From Dehalococcoidia bacterium (GTDB lineage Bacteria > Chloroflexota > Dehalococcoidia > JACQUA01), in assembly GCA_030689845.1 (NCBI GenBank), contig JAUYHV010000039.1, positions 1-21,456 of the forward strand: a stretch of DNA of 21,456 bases, given 5' to 3'. The notes below the pieces were generated by a model that ran no database searches, had not been told where the DNA came from, and saw only the letters and a program-made list of their open reading frames with translations. This document shows positions 8,314 to 15,477 of the stretch, in pieces. Both the position numbers and the translations under genes were made by a program. Position 1 is the stretch's first letter, and each line of letters begins with the position of its first letter.

Positions 8314-8858
8314 TATCTCGGTCCTTTCTTAAAGGGCTTTATTTCCTGGGTAGAGACCAGCAGTTCTAACAAATCAGTCCACCGCTCGTCAGTATTTTCT
8401 TTTTCACAACTGCATTCCTCATCTTTAAGATTCACCCCGCATTTAAAGCAGAATCCCGGGCAATCCTCCCGGCATAAGGGCTTCATCGGTAAATCCAGCA
8501 ATATATATTGGCGTATTAATTCCTCAAGGTCCATAATATGATTTTCATTTATGGTAAAAACGGATTTGTCCTCTGGAACCTCAAGGGCAAGCCCCGTGTT
8601 AACGTCAATGACGGGGGAAAATTCTTCTTCGAATTTGATCGTTAAGCTGTAATTGAAATCCATTAAACACCTGCTGCAAACCTGACACAGCGATGCGCTG
8701 ACACTACCCGTAGCCAGGATGCCGATTTTCAGCCGCACCAGTGTTACCTGGCCGTAAACAGGTGCTTCTTCACCCTCGACCAGTACTACATCCTCCAACT
8801 CAAAATTTCTCGCCGTTCCAATCGGCTCTTTAAGTAGCTGAGCTACGTTAATCTGCAT
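8313..8858 (-). CDS. yceD: YceD/DUF177 family protein
   Basis: A 181-residue protein of the YceD (DUF177) family. The family is linked to 23S rRNA metabolism and ribosome biogenesis, and its gene is nearly always next to rpmF. It has two metal-ribbon-like cysteine groups, CQVCSRC (58-64) and CREDCPGFCFKCGVNLKDEECSCE near the C-terminus, the standard pattern of this family outside Proteobacteria. First gene of the fatty-acid/ribosome operon. The ATG lies about 110 bp downstream of the strong promoter at 8968-8996. The Shine-Dalgarno sequence is weak. Confidence 0.92.
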   Translation of the reverse strand: MQINVAQLLKEPIGTARNFELEDVVLVEGEEAPVYGQVTLVRLKIGILATGSVSASLCQVCSRCLMDFNYSLTIKFEEEFSPVIDVNTGLALEVPEDKSVFTINENHIMDLEELIRQYILLDLPMKPLCREDCPGFCFKCGVNLKDEECSCEKENTDERWTDLLELLVSTQEIKPFKKGPR

Positions 8859-8967
8859 TTATTTATCTTTTATAAGAACAAAACTGTCACTCAATAAAAG
8901 AGTTCAAGAGCGAACAGTTAATAAGACTTCGTTATCTAAAGTATTTAATTATATTCCTGATTGTCGT

Positions 8968-8996
8968 ATTTTATTCGTAGTACCACACCTTGTCAA
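8968..8996 (-). promoter_or_regulatory. Sigma-70 promoter of the yceD-rpmF-fabKDG-nusB operon
   Basis: Read on the minus strand, a perfect -35 TTGACA (8991-8996) is followed by a 17-bp spacer and a -10 TAAAAT (8968-8973, five of six matches). It points toward yceD and predicts a leader of roughly 100 nt. A 10-bp palindrome GTAAATTTAC at 9018-9027 lies just upstream of the -35 box and could be a binding site, but this is a weak guess in AT-rich DNA. Confidence 0.75.
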
Positions 8997-9113
8997 GACC
9001 CAGTCTCATAATTTTATGTAAATTTACGTAACTTTATATCATGATAGCTGTGAAGTAAAAATATTATAACCGGAAAATACTTATGGCTACCCTTGACACC
9101 GTTTAAATTCACC

Positions 9114-9141
9114 TTGACGCTGAAAATTGTTATGTGATACT
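9114..9141 (+). promoter_or_regulatory. Candidate promoter for the structured RNA
   Basis: TTGACG (9114-9119) and GATACT (9136-9141) are spaced by 16 bp, and a TG one base ahead of the -10 makes an extended -10 element. A transcript would start near 9148, a few bases before the first helix of the RNA candidate at 9160. The match is moderate. Confidence 0.4.
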
Positions 9142-9159
9142 ATTTTACTTTGTTCACAA

Positions 9160-9365
9160 GGATTATCGAAGTTTATTTATCTTTTGGAAAATATTTCCGG
9201 CTTTAAATGTTTTGCCGGCCCCTGGTAGTTTCAGCCGGGTGCGCGGGGGTTATGGTTGATTTTATGTTTTTTACGCGCAGTTGCTGAAATATTGATTAAA
9301 GGTCCCCGGAAAGATAATCCGAAGAAAGCCACATCGTTCTTCTGAAAGGAACCTTCGATTTTTCC
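9160..9365 (+). ncRNA. Structured RNA candidate, 6S-like outline
   Basis: About 200 nt that fold into nested long-range helices. The closing stem pairs ATCGAAG (9165-9171) with CTTCGAT (9353-9359), and GGA/TCC (9160-9162 / 9363-9365) extend it. A 13-bp helix pairs 9194-9206 with 9296-9312, with one 4-nt bulge. Next come TTTCAGC (9229-9235) with GCTGAAA (9283-9289), and TGCGCG (9240-9245) with CGCGCA (9274-9279). Between closing stem and main stem is a large open region whose 3' side carries its own hairpin GAAGAA/TTCTTC (9321-9326 / 9337-9342). Closing stem, asymmetric central bubble with a 3'-side hairpin, long terminal stem and about 195 nt fit 6S RNA. No sequence signature proves this, and the strand rests on the promoter at 9114-9141. 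Confidence 0.45.
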
Positions 9366-9447
9366 ACCCGGGCCGAGGATTATATTCTTAATAATTATTT
9401 TAATGCAACGTATTTTTATAAAATCAGGTAAGTATACTCAATAGAGC

Positions 9448-9546
9448 AGAAGCATTTATGCGGGCATGTCCGAACACACATAAATCACAGGCGGGGACGC
9501 CTGTGCTCCTACAAGAAGCATTTATGCGGGCATGCCTGTACACACG
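9448..9546. repeat. Direct repeats flanking a perfect hairpin upstream of ribF
   Basis: A 21-bp sequence beginning AGAAGCATTTATGCGGG occurs at 9448-9468 and 9514-9534, a period of 66 bp; similarity continues into ACACAC. Between the copies is a perfect hairpin CACAGGCG-GGGA-CGCCTGTG (9486-9505), the intact form of the degenerate hairpin at 1971-1990. The whole lies 40-140 bp upstream of the ribF start. Confidence 0.8.
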
Positions 9547-9585
9547 GTATAGGAATATATTTGGGTATTCCCGGGTCAAGGCAAC

Positions 9586-10512
9586 GTGGACATAAATTTT
9601 GAAAAAGAGTTAAAAAGCATAGCGCCGGAAAAAAATTCCGTGTTGTCTATCGGCGTATTTAACGGGGTACACCTGGGCCATTGTCATTTGATTGGCCGCC
9701 TTGTAACGACAGCCCGGGAACATTCTTTCTCCAGTATTGTCATCACTTTTAAAGAAAAACCGCGAAATAAACCCGGTTTCGAAACGAGAAACAGCTACAT
9801 CACCAGTTTGCCGGATAGGATCCAATTAATTAAGGACTTGGGAGTGGATATCGTGGCAGCGATGGAATTCACTCCGGAGATCACGGGGATGGGTGCTGCT
9901 GAGTTCGTAATCCTGCTCCAAAAGCACCTGAAAATAAAAGGGATGGTTGTCGGACCGAATTTTGCTTTGGGCAGGAACCGCGAGGGCGATATAAAAACTC
10001 TTACAGCCCTGGGTAAGGAGATGGGCTTCTTCATAGAGGTTGTACCCCCGGCTATGCTGAATGGCGAGATTGTGAGCAGTACGGCTATAAGAAAAGCCCT
10101 TGCCCTTGGGGATATCTCCAGGGCCGGTGCGCTGCTGGGAAGGCGCTTCAGCGTCAAGGGACTCGTAGTCACGGGAAAGGGAAGAGGCAGGACTCTGGGA
10201 TTTCCTACGGCTAACCTCGCCATTGAGCCTGAATATGTCCTTCCCAAAGACGGCGTTTATACCACAAGGTCCCACTTCGATTGTAAAGAATATTCATCTG
10301 TTACCAACATAGGATTTTCCCCCACTTTTGACGGCGGAATCCGCACCATTGAGGTTTTCATAATGGATTTCAGCGGCGACCTTTATAATAAGGAAATTAA
10401 AATCGAAATAATCGAGCGGCTTCGGGATGAAATAAAATTCCCTTCGGTGGAGGAATTACGCCGGCAAATGACAGGGGATGTCGAGCGGGCAAGGGAATTG
10501 CTGTCGCATTAG
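9586..10512 (+). CDS. ribF: Bifunctional riboflavin kinase / FMN adenylyltransferase RibF
   Basis: A 308-residue two-domain enzyme that makes FMN from riboflavin and FAD from FMN. The N-terminal adenylyltransferase domain (about 15-165) has GVFNGVHLGH (23-32), VVGPNFALGRNREGD (121-135) and SSTAIR (164-169). The C-terminal kinase domain (about 180-305) has GRTLGFPTANL (201-211), DGVYTT, NIGFSPTF and the acidic residue in TIEVFIMDF (E256). Oddity: two aspartates usual in the first domain, in GxFDGVHxGH and in VGxDFxFG, are asparagines here (N26, N125). FAD synthetase activity may therefore be altered, while the kinase motifs look intact. GTG start with only AAGG nearby. Transcribed alone, after a 727-bp spacer. 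Confidence 0.92.
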   Translation: MDINFEKELKSIAPEKNSVLSIGVFNGVHLGHCHLIGRLVTTAREHSFSSIVITFKEKPRNKPGFETRNSYITSLPDRIQLIKDLGVDIVAAMEFTPEITGMGAAEFVILLQKHLKIKGMVVGPNFALGRNREGDIKTLTALGKEMGFFIEVVPPAMLNGEIVSSTAIRKALALGDISRAGALLGRRFSVKGLVVTGKGRGRTLGFPTANLAIEPEYVLPKDGVYTTRSHFDCKEYSSVTNIGFSPTFDGGIRTIEVFIMDFSGDLYNKEIKIEIIERLRDEIKFPSVEELRRQMTGDVERARELLSH

Positions 10513-10620
10513 CTTTTCGCTGCCAGATACAAAAAAAGGTTCCTTCTCAAACTGAGTGGGTAAGAAAAAATGAAGGTACATAGGTTAAGACATATACGAT
10601 GAAGGGTTCACCTGATGCCT

Positions 10621-10921
10621 CTTCTTTTACCCATTCCGACGAAAGTCGGAATCCAGTAATAATTATGAATGATTATTCTGTGTACATTATGGATAGTAAA
10701 CGCAATGGAAAAGGCGGTGGAAAATAGAATTGATTGAAAGAGAAAATCCAGAATGGAGAGACTTGTACAAAGTTATTTTATAGAATTCTGGATTCCGACT
10801 TTCGTCGGAATGGAAACTGTGCGAGTACCCGGGTATACCCCCATGCCCCCTTGGGCGGGTAGGTCTTATAATGTATATTGGACAGAGTAAAGATGAGTTT
10901 ACCCACTTGAAATGAAAAAGA
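10621..10921 (+). mobile_element. MITE-like deletion derivative of a GIY-YIG hairpin element
   Basis: Two copies of a hairpin repeat (ATTCCGAC-GAAA-GTCGGAAT followed by CCAG) face each other at 10631-10656 and 10788-10813. Between them are the first codons of a GIY-YIG nuclease frame (ATG at 10665, NDYSVYIMDSKRNG), then a jump into the 3' part of that gene and an early TAG. Compared with 21094-21445 (352 bp between outer hairpin ends), this copy is 183 bp. The difference is exactly 169 bp, and the junction falls at AATGGAA, which is present twice in the longer copy. A 45-bp tail at 10877-10921 is shared with minus-strand 21014-21058 with three transitions. The remaining sequence 10513-10998 holds no gene. 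Confidence 0.75.
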
Positions 10922-10998
10922 GCCAAAACAGAGTTAAAAACGGCACCTGATCGGGGAAGGTCAAATCTTGAAATAATCCGTAAATATAGAAGAGAAAT

Positions 10999-11910
10999 AT
11001 GAGTGTTCGCATTTTTAAGAAGCCAAATCTGGAAAACCCGGTAATGATAGCCGGATGGCCGGGTATCGGCAATATAGGTATTATTGCCGTGCATACCCTC
11101 AGGGAAATTCTAAAGGCTGAAGAGTTCGCTGAAATAGAGCCGTGGGACTTTTTTTATCCCCGGAAAATGGATATTAAAAACGGCGAACTGTTAAATATGG
11201 AGTTTCCTGATAATAAATTTTATTTCAAGAGCGTACAAAAAAGAGATATCATGTTTTTCATTGGTGACGAACAACCCGCCGAGGGCAGGGTGCCTTATGC
11301 GGAAGGAAGAAAAGCTTACCAGATTGCCAACCTTGTCCTTGATGTTGCAGTCAGATTCGGCTGCCGCAGGGTTTATACGTCGGGAGCGGCTGTCTCAGCT
11401 GTCCACCATACAGCAAAACCGAGAGTCCTGGCGGTGCCGAATAAAAAAGAACTCATCCCCGAGATAAAAGGTTACCCCAATACCATATTGATGTCCGCCA
11501 TCGAAGGAAGGGAAGGGCAGGGAAGCATCACCGGTTTAAACGGCTTATTGCTGGGCATGGCCAGAAACAGGGGATTGGAAGGGATTTGCCTGATGGGTGA
11601 AATACCTCTCTACCTCCAGGGATTGCCGATCCCTTATCCTAAAGCCTCACGGTCTGTGCTGGAGGTCCTGTGCAACTTCCTGGGGATAAAAATAGGGATG
11701 AGACCCATGGACCTTGTGGTCGAACGCAGCGAAAAGGAAATCGAAAATATTTATGGGAATTTACCTCCCGAGGTTAAACGGCAAATTGAGAAACTGAAAG
11801 ATGTTCCACTCCTCAAACAGGCCGAACCGGTACCTATCACCGAAGAAGACAAGAAAAAGATCCTGGAAGATATAGACAAATTCTTTAAAAAAGACCTGCG
11901 GGAAGATTAA
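10999..11910 (+). CDS. PAC2 family protein (proteasome assembly chaperone-like), first of a pair
   Basis: A 303-residue protein of the PAC2 family (formerly DUF75). The family is named after the eukaryotic proteasome assembly chaperone and also occurs in archaea and several bacteria, where its role is mostly unknown. The N-terminal glycine motif GWPGIGNIG (19-27), the central VYTSGAAVSAVHHTAKPRVLAVPN (about 125-148) and SITGLNGLLLGMARNRGLEGICLMGEIP (about 176-203) are typical. The last 60 residues are highly charged and helical. The stop codon overlaps the next PAC2 gene by one base, so the two are probably made together and may form a heteromer. Weak GAAGAG ribosome site. No proteasome gene is visible in the window. 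Confidence 0.85.
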   Translation: MSVRIFKKPNLENPVMIAGWPGIGNIGIIAVHTLREILKAEEFAEIEPWDFFYPRKMDIKNGELLNMEFPDNKFYFKSVQKRDIMFFIGDEQPAEGRVPYAEGRKAYQIANLVLDVAVRFGCRRVYTSGAAVSAVHHTAKPRVLAVPNKKELIPEIKGYPNTILMSAIEGREGQGSITGLNGLLLGMARNRGLEGICLMGEIPLYLQGLPIPYPKASRSVLEVLCNFLGIKIGMRPMDLVVERSEKEIENIYGNLPPEVKRQIEKLKDVPLLKQAEPVPITEEDKKKILEDIDKFFKKDLRED

Positions 11911-12755
11911 TGTCGGACGAATCAACATATTACAGGGTATACCACGACCCGGGGCTCAACTCTTCCTCCCTTTTAGTAGGATGGGAGGAGGATACGGGAA
12001 GCCTGGGAAGCAGGGTAATCGATTATCTCATAAGCAAATTAAACCCGAAGATAATTGCAGATATTCCTCCTGTGGGCTTTTTCTCCCTGGTTGGAGTTGC
12101 CGTTCATGATGACGTAATACGTTTCCCGGAGGCTAAATTTTACGTTTTAAAGAAAAAGAGACTGGTCTTTTTCAAAGGTAATGCCCCTGATACGGAATGG
12201 TACCGCTTCCTGACGGCTGTGTTAGACGTCGGAGAAAACCACTGCTCGATGAAAGAAGTATTCACCATCGGCGGCATGCTTTCAACCGATCCCCATACTG
12301 CACCGAGGGGGCTGCTGGCAATAGCCAATGGCCCGGAAATGAAGAAACTGCTGCGGCGATATAATATCGACTCCGACATGAGTTATCAAAGCTCCGGCGG
12401 ACAAAGACCCACTTTAAACTCCTTTTTATCATGGATGGCCGCACAAAGGCACCTGCCTGGAGCAAACCTGTGGGCACCCACTCCCTATTACCTGGCATCA
12501 GTAGATGACCCCAGGGCGGTAAAGATAATCGCCGGGTTTATAAACACAAAGTTCCGGTTAAACCTCGACCTGGGGGACCTCGATGAGGCTATAAGCCGGC
12601 AGGAAGCCGCAATAGCCCGGTTGTCCGCCAGTGTTCCTGAAATAGGGAATATTATAAAAAAACTTGAAAACAATATGCCGGTTAACGAAGAGGAAACCGA
12701 AAAGCTTATCTTTGAAATCAGGGGAGCCCTGAAAAACCAAGGTTCCAGGGGATAA
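11910..12755 (+). CDS. PAC2 family protein, second of a pair
   Basis: A 281-residue PAC2-like protein, more diverged than its neighbour. It keeps the family layout: LLVGWEEDTGSLGSRVIDYLI in place of the GWPG motif near residue 21-41, VFTIGGMLSTDPHTAPRGLLAIAN in the middle, then LNSFLSWMAAQRHLPGANLWAPTPYYL. The glycine motif is degenerate. The C-terminus (about 225-281) is a probable helical pair. ATG overlaps the preceding stop (TAATG at 11908-11912), which indicates translational coupling. Function unknown. The pairing of one canonical and one degenerate PAC2 protein suggests complementary subunits. It converges on the tetR gene with a 63-bp gap and no clear terminator. Confidence 0.78.
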   Translation: MSDESTYYRVYHDPGLNSSSLLVGWEEDTGSLGSRVIDYLISKLNPKIIADIPPVGFFSLVGVAVHDDVIRFPEAKFYVLKKKRLVFFKGNAPDTEWYRFLTAVLDVGENHCSMKEVFTIGGMLSTDPHTAPRGLLAIANGPEMKKLLRRYNIDSDMSYQSSGGQRPTLNSFLSWMAAQRHLPGANLWAPTPYYLASVDDPRAVKIIAGFINTKFRLNLDLGDLDEAISRQEAAIARLSASVPEIGNIIKKLENNMPVNEEETEKLIFEIRGALKNQGSRG

Positions 12756-12818
12756 CATCCGGGGTAAACTTCGGCTTCAATCTTTCCCCACAAAAGGCAA
12801 ACCGGCAAAGTTCAGTCT

Positions 12819-13454
12819 TTAAACTTTTTTACGGGCCTTCCCTTCCGGTTTACCGGGTACCGCTGTCTTCCCCACCAGGCCGTAGAGGAAAATATTATTA
12901 AGTTCCCTGCAAAACTCCGGAGTCAGTTCCAGTTTTGCCAGCATCTCGGGCCTGGCGGACAGACCGCTTCGTAATATTTCGAGATACAACATGATAGCCT
13001 GGGGAGACCTCTCCTCACTAATAAAGCCCTCCCGTCTGCCTTTTTCGAGCAAATCCAGAGTTAACCGTGTACTGTCCCGCACCCACAATTCCTCGACAAA
13101 CCGCTGCATTTCGGGGTCGTTTCGGAATAATGTTTCTACCAGTTCACCCTGGAATTGGCTAATAATACTGGTCTTATCGAAAACTATGCTCTCCAGCTTC
13201 TCAGGAAAAGACCCCTCTCCGTCTATTATCAGCCTGTACTTTTCCACCATGTTTTTGAACTGTGCCTTAACGACTTCCTGTACCAGCCTGTCTTTGCTGC
13301 CAAAGTGGTTATATATCGTTACAGGTGAAGCACCGGACTTCAGGGCAATATCGTTGATGCTGACCTTTTTAAATCCATGGACCCTAAAAAGGTCCAGTGC
13401 CGCCCTGAGGATATCTTCTTTCTTTTTTTCCTTCCTGCGCTCGAATCCGTTCAT
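12819..13454 (-). CDS. TetR/AcrR family transcriptional regulator
   Basis: A 211-residue TetR-type regulator. Its N-terminal helix-turn-helix (about 15-60) reads ILRAALDLFRVHGFKKVSINDIALKSGASPVTIYNHFGSKDRLV, and the recognition segment SPVTIYNHFGSK is diagnostic. The C-terminal two thirds form the variable ligand-binding and dimerisation domain; the ligand cannot be predicted. A lysine-rich tail ends the protein. It is divergent from the adaptor-ATPase-permease operon at 13868-18668, the standard arrangement of a repressor controlling an efflux pump and itself. ATG start with a weak purine-rich ribosome site. Confidence 0.9.
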   Translation of the reverse strand: MNGFERRKEKKKEDILRAALDLFRVHGFKKVSINDIALKSGASPVTIYNHFGSKDRLVQEVVKAQFKNMVEKYRLIIDGEGSFPEKLESIVFDKTSIISQFQGELVETLFRNDPEMQRFVEELWVRDSTRLTLDLLEKGRREGFISEERSPQAIMLYLEILRSGLSARPEMLAKLELTPEFCRELNNIFLYGLVGKTAVPGKPEGKARKKV

Positions 13455-13495
13455 TTTCCGTCTCTGTATTAACCGCCAATGTAATATTGTAATAT

Positions 13496-13584
13496 TTGTA
13501 TAAATTATATTAAATTAATTTGACAATTGCAAGTCCTGACTTTATAATATTTAATAAATTTCTTCATTTAATACAATAATACAA
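13496..13584. promoter_or_regulatory. Possible operator repeats in the tetR/export spacer
   Basis: The hexamer ATACAA occurs three times in the divergent spacer: on the plus strand at 13571-13576 and 13579-13584, and on the minus strand at 13496-13501, directly beside the tetR -10 box. An AATATT-GT-AATATT inverted repeat lies nearby at 13483-13496. Such sites could bind the TetR protein. The region is very AT-rich, so chance is a real alternative. The rest of the spacer 13455-13867 shows a 6-bp hairpin ACCTGG/CCAGGT (13671-13693) but no convincing plus-strand promoter. Confidence 0.25.
13504..13532 (-). promoter_or_regulatory. Promoter of the tetR gene
   Basis: On the minus strand, TTGCAA (13527-13532) is followed by a 17-bp spacer and a perfect TATAAT (13504-13509). 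It predicts a short leader before the tetR ATG at 13454. The -35 box matches four of six bases. Confidence 0.6.
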
Positions 13585-13867
13585 ATGAATTATTTAACTT
13601 GACCGCGATAATGGCGATATGTTAAACAACAGAAAACATGTAGTAAAATTGCAGGTAAAAATAGTTACCAACCTGGCCGCGAATAAACCAGGTCAGTTTT
13701 GGACACGAAATTAATGATATCAGGCAATTTTTGCGCATAACCCCCTTTCCTTTCTACGCGTAAACGGCTGTCGACTGATAATTGCATAGTATTCTTTTTT
13801 CATTACAACTGTAAGGAATACAAACATTCGAATTAAATAAGAAAACATGGAAAGAGAGGTAATTTCT

Positions 13868-15412
13868 ATGTGGCATAAGAGTATTTTCATTGGCGTTGCA
13901 GTGATGGTTGTCGTTACCCTGACGGGGTGTCAGTACATCCCCTTTCTCAATGATAAATCGGGGAAAGCTCCGCCCACTGCCGATGTCGTCCGGGATACTA
14001 TCGAAACCAGTGTTATTGCCGACGGAAAAATAAAACTCCCCCAGGCAGTGAACATGGGTTTCAGCGGGGCAGCCTGGGGAGCACAAGCAGGAAACACCAT
14101 TCTTAAAGAGTTAAACGTCAGTTTCGGCAGCAAAGTAGAAAAAGGCCAGGTAGTGGCCCGCCTGGACACATCTTCCCTGGAAAGAGACCTTCCGGTTTTG
14201 AAACATAACGTCCAGGCAGCCTTGCTGAATGTTGATAAAATCAAGGAACCCCGGTACAAGACGGAAGACATAGCCAGTGCTGAAGCGGCTGTTACCGGTG
14301 CGAAGGCAAGCCTGGAATATGCCAGGGAAGCCTTGATAAAAGCGCGGGACCCCTACACCAACAACGATTTCGCTAATGCCGAATCGGCGATCCGCCAGGC
14401 AAATAATATCCTTGAGAACGCCCAGCGGTCCCTGGAAACCACAAAGCAGGAATGGGACCTGAAAATCGTGGATGCCATAGCCGGTGTCTTCCCCGAAACA
14501 ATGCTTCAGCAATCGCCGATCCAAACTGAGTATTACCTCTCAAGACCCAACGAGGTCCTGGAAATAACAAAAAAGCAACGGGATCTTGCCCTGGCAAAGG
14601 GCCAGAACACTATCGATGACGCCAGGGTAAACCTGGCCGATGCCGAGTTTAAATTGCAAGACATGTTATCGAAAAGGAACGGCGAGGCCCTGGATATCAA
14701 GCAAAAGGAAAGCGCCATTATCGCCGCGGAAGTTGCCCTGGACACGGCGCAGCAAACCGTTGCCCTTATGAAACGCGGCCCGGAACCCCTGGATATTAAG
14801 CTGGCAGAAGTCCAGGTTACTTTGGCCCAGCTCGTTCTGGACAAAGCATTACAGCAGATTAAAGATTCCTTTATAACAGCCCCATTCGACGGTATCACAG
14901 GAAACTTCGAAGCCAAAGTGGGAGAGGTGATTCAACCCCTCTCCTTTTCCATCCCTCTGGTCGACCCTTCAAAAATAAGAGTAGATGCCGAGATAGAAGA
15001 ATTCGACGTTATCCACGTTAAACCCGGCATGCCGGCGGTTATTACCCTCGATGCCTTCGAGGAGCAGAGTTTCAGGGGTACAGTCAAGATAATAGCTCCC
15101 ACCGCTACGGAGCAGCACGGAGTGGTCCTATACAATACCATCATTGACTTACAGAACCCGGGAGCGGCAAACATAGAACTGAGAGGGGGCTTATCGGTTA
15201 CCGTGCGCATAATAACAAATAAAAAGGATAATGCCCTGCTGGTCCCAAAAAGCTCCGTTATGTCGCAGGACGGGCAGCACAAGGTCAAGGTCTTCGCCAA
15301 CGGGACCACGGAGGAGAGAGTGGTAAAAACAGGCCTGTCCAATAATCAGTTCACCGAGATACTTGAAGGAGTAACCGAAGGAGACAAGGTGCTGCTCCAG
15401 CCTGAAGAATAA
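13868..15412 (+). CDS. Lipoprotein efflux adaptor (HlyD/MacA-type membrane fusion protein)
   Basis: A 514-residue adaptor of an export system. The ATG at 13868 is preferred over one at 13847 because AGAGAGGT lies seven bases upstream and the protein then starts with a short basic lipoprotein signal, WHK plus a hydrophobic stretch, ending in the lipobox LTGC (Cys21). It is thus predicted to be tethered to the outer face of the cytoplasmic membrane. Order: barrel/lipoyl half (about 45-105), a very long Ala/Glu-rich coiled-coil hairpin (about 105-330), second lipoyl half with APFDGITGNFEAKVGEVI (about 338-355), beta-barrel (about 370-445) and a membrane-proximal domain (about 450-514). The hairpin is longer than in short MacA-like adaptors. 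First gene of an operon with an ATPase and a permease. Confidence 0.88.
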   Translation: MWHKSIFIGVAVMVVVTLTGCQYIPFLNDKSGKAPPTADVVRDTIETSVIADGKIKLPQAVNMGFSGAAWGAQAGNTILKELNVSFGSKVEKGQVVARLDTSSLERDLPVLKHNVQAALLNVDKIKEPRYKTEDIASAEAAVTGAKASLEYAREALIKARDPYTNNDFANAESAIRQANNILENAQRSLETTKQEWDLKIVDAIAGVFPETMLQQSPIQTEYYLSRPNEVLEITKKQRDLALAKGQNTIDDARVNLADAEFKLQDMLSKRNGEALDIKQKESAIIAAEVALDTAQQTVALMKRGPEPLDIKLAEVQVTLAQLVLDKALQQIKDSFITAPFDGITGNFEAKVGEVIQPLSFSIPLVDPSKIRVDAEIEEFDVIHVKPGMPAVITLDAFEEQSFRGTVKIIAPTATEQHGVVLYNTIIDLQNPGAANIELRGGLSVTVRIITNKKDNALLVPKSSVMSQDGQHKVKVFANGTTEERVVKTGLSNNQFTEILEGVTEGDKVLLQPEE

Positions 15413-15477
15413 TCGTAAAGGAATAACCTTCAGAATAATTATTCTCAGGTTTCCATTTCTCTCAAGGAGAAAAGACA

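Noticed and set aside
9093..9098. TTGACA as a second -35 box upstream of the RNA candidate
   Set aside because: No acceptable -10 hexamer lies 15-19 bp downstream.
8859..9585. tRNA or FMN riboswitch in the spacer before ribF
   Set aside because: No T-loop or acceptor pattern and no recognisable RFN-element core was seen; the fold found is different from both.
10788..10813. Rho-independent terminator of ribF
   Set aside because: The hairpin is strong but not followed by a T-run, lies 275 bp past the stop codon, and belongs to the repeated element.
10687..11094. 135-codon minus-strand open frame
   Set aside because: It runs through the deletion-derivative element and the 5' end of the PAC2 gene in antisense; its sequence is repeat translated in the wrong frame.
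12807..12830. Terminator between the PAC2 pair and tetR
   Set aside because: AAAGTT/AACTTT followed by Ts is an AU-dominated stem that runs into the tetR coding end; too weak to call.
13777..13782. GATAAT as -10 box for the export operon
   Set aside because: No -35-like hexamer is found at suitable spacing; the promoter of this operon remains unlocated.
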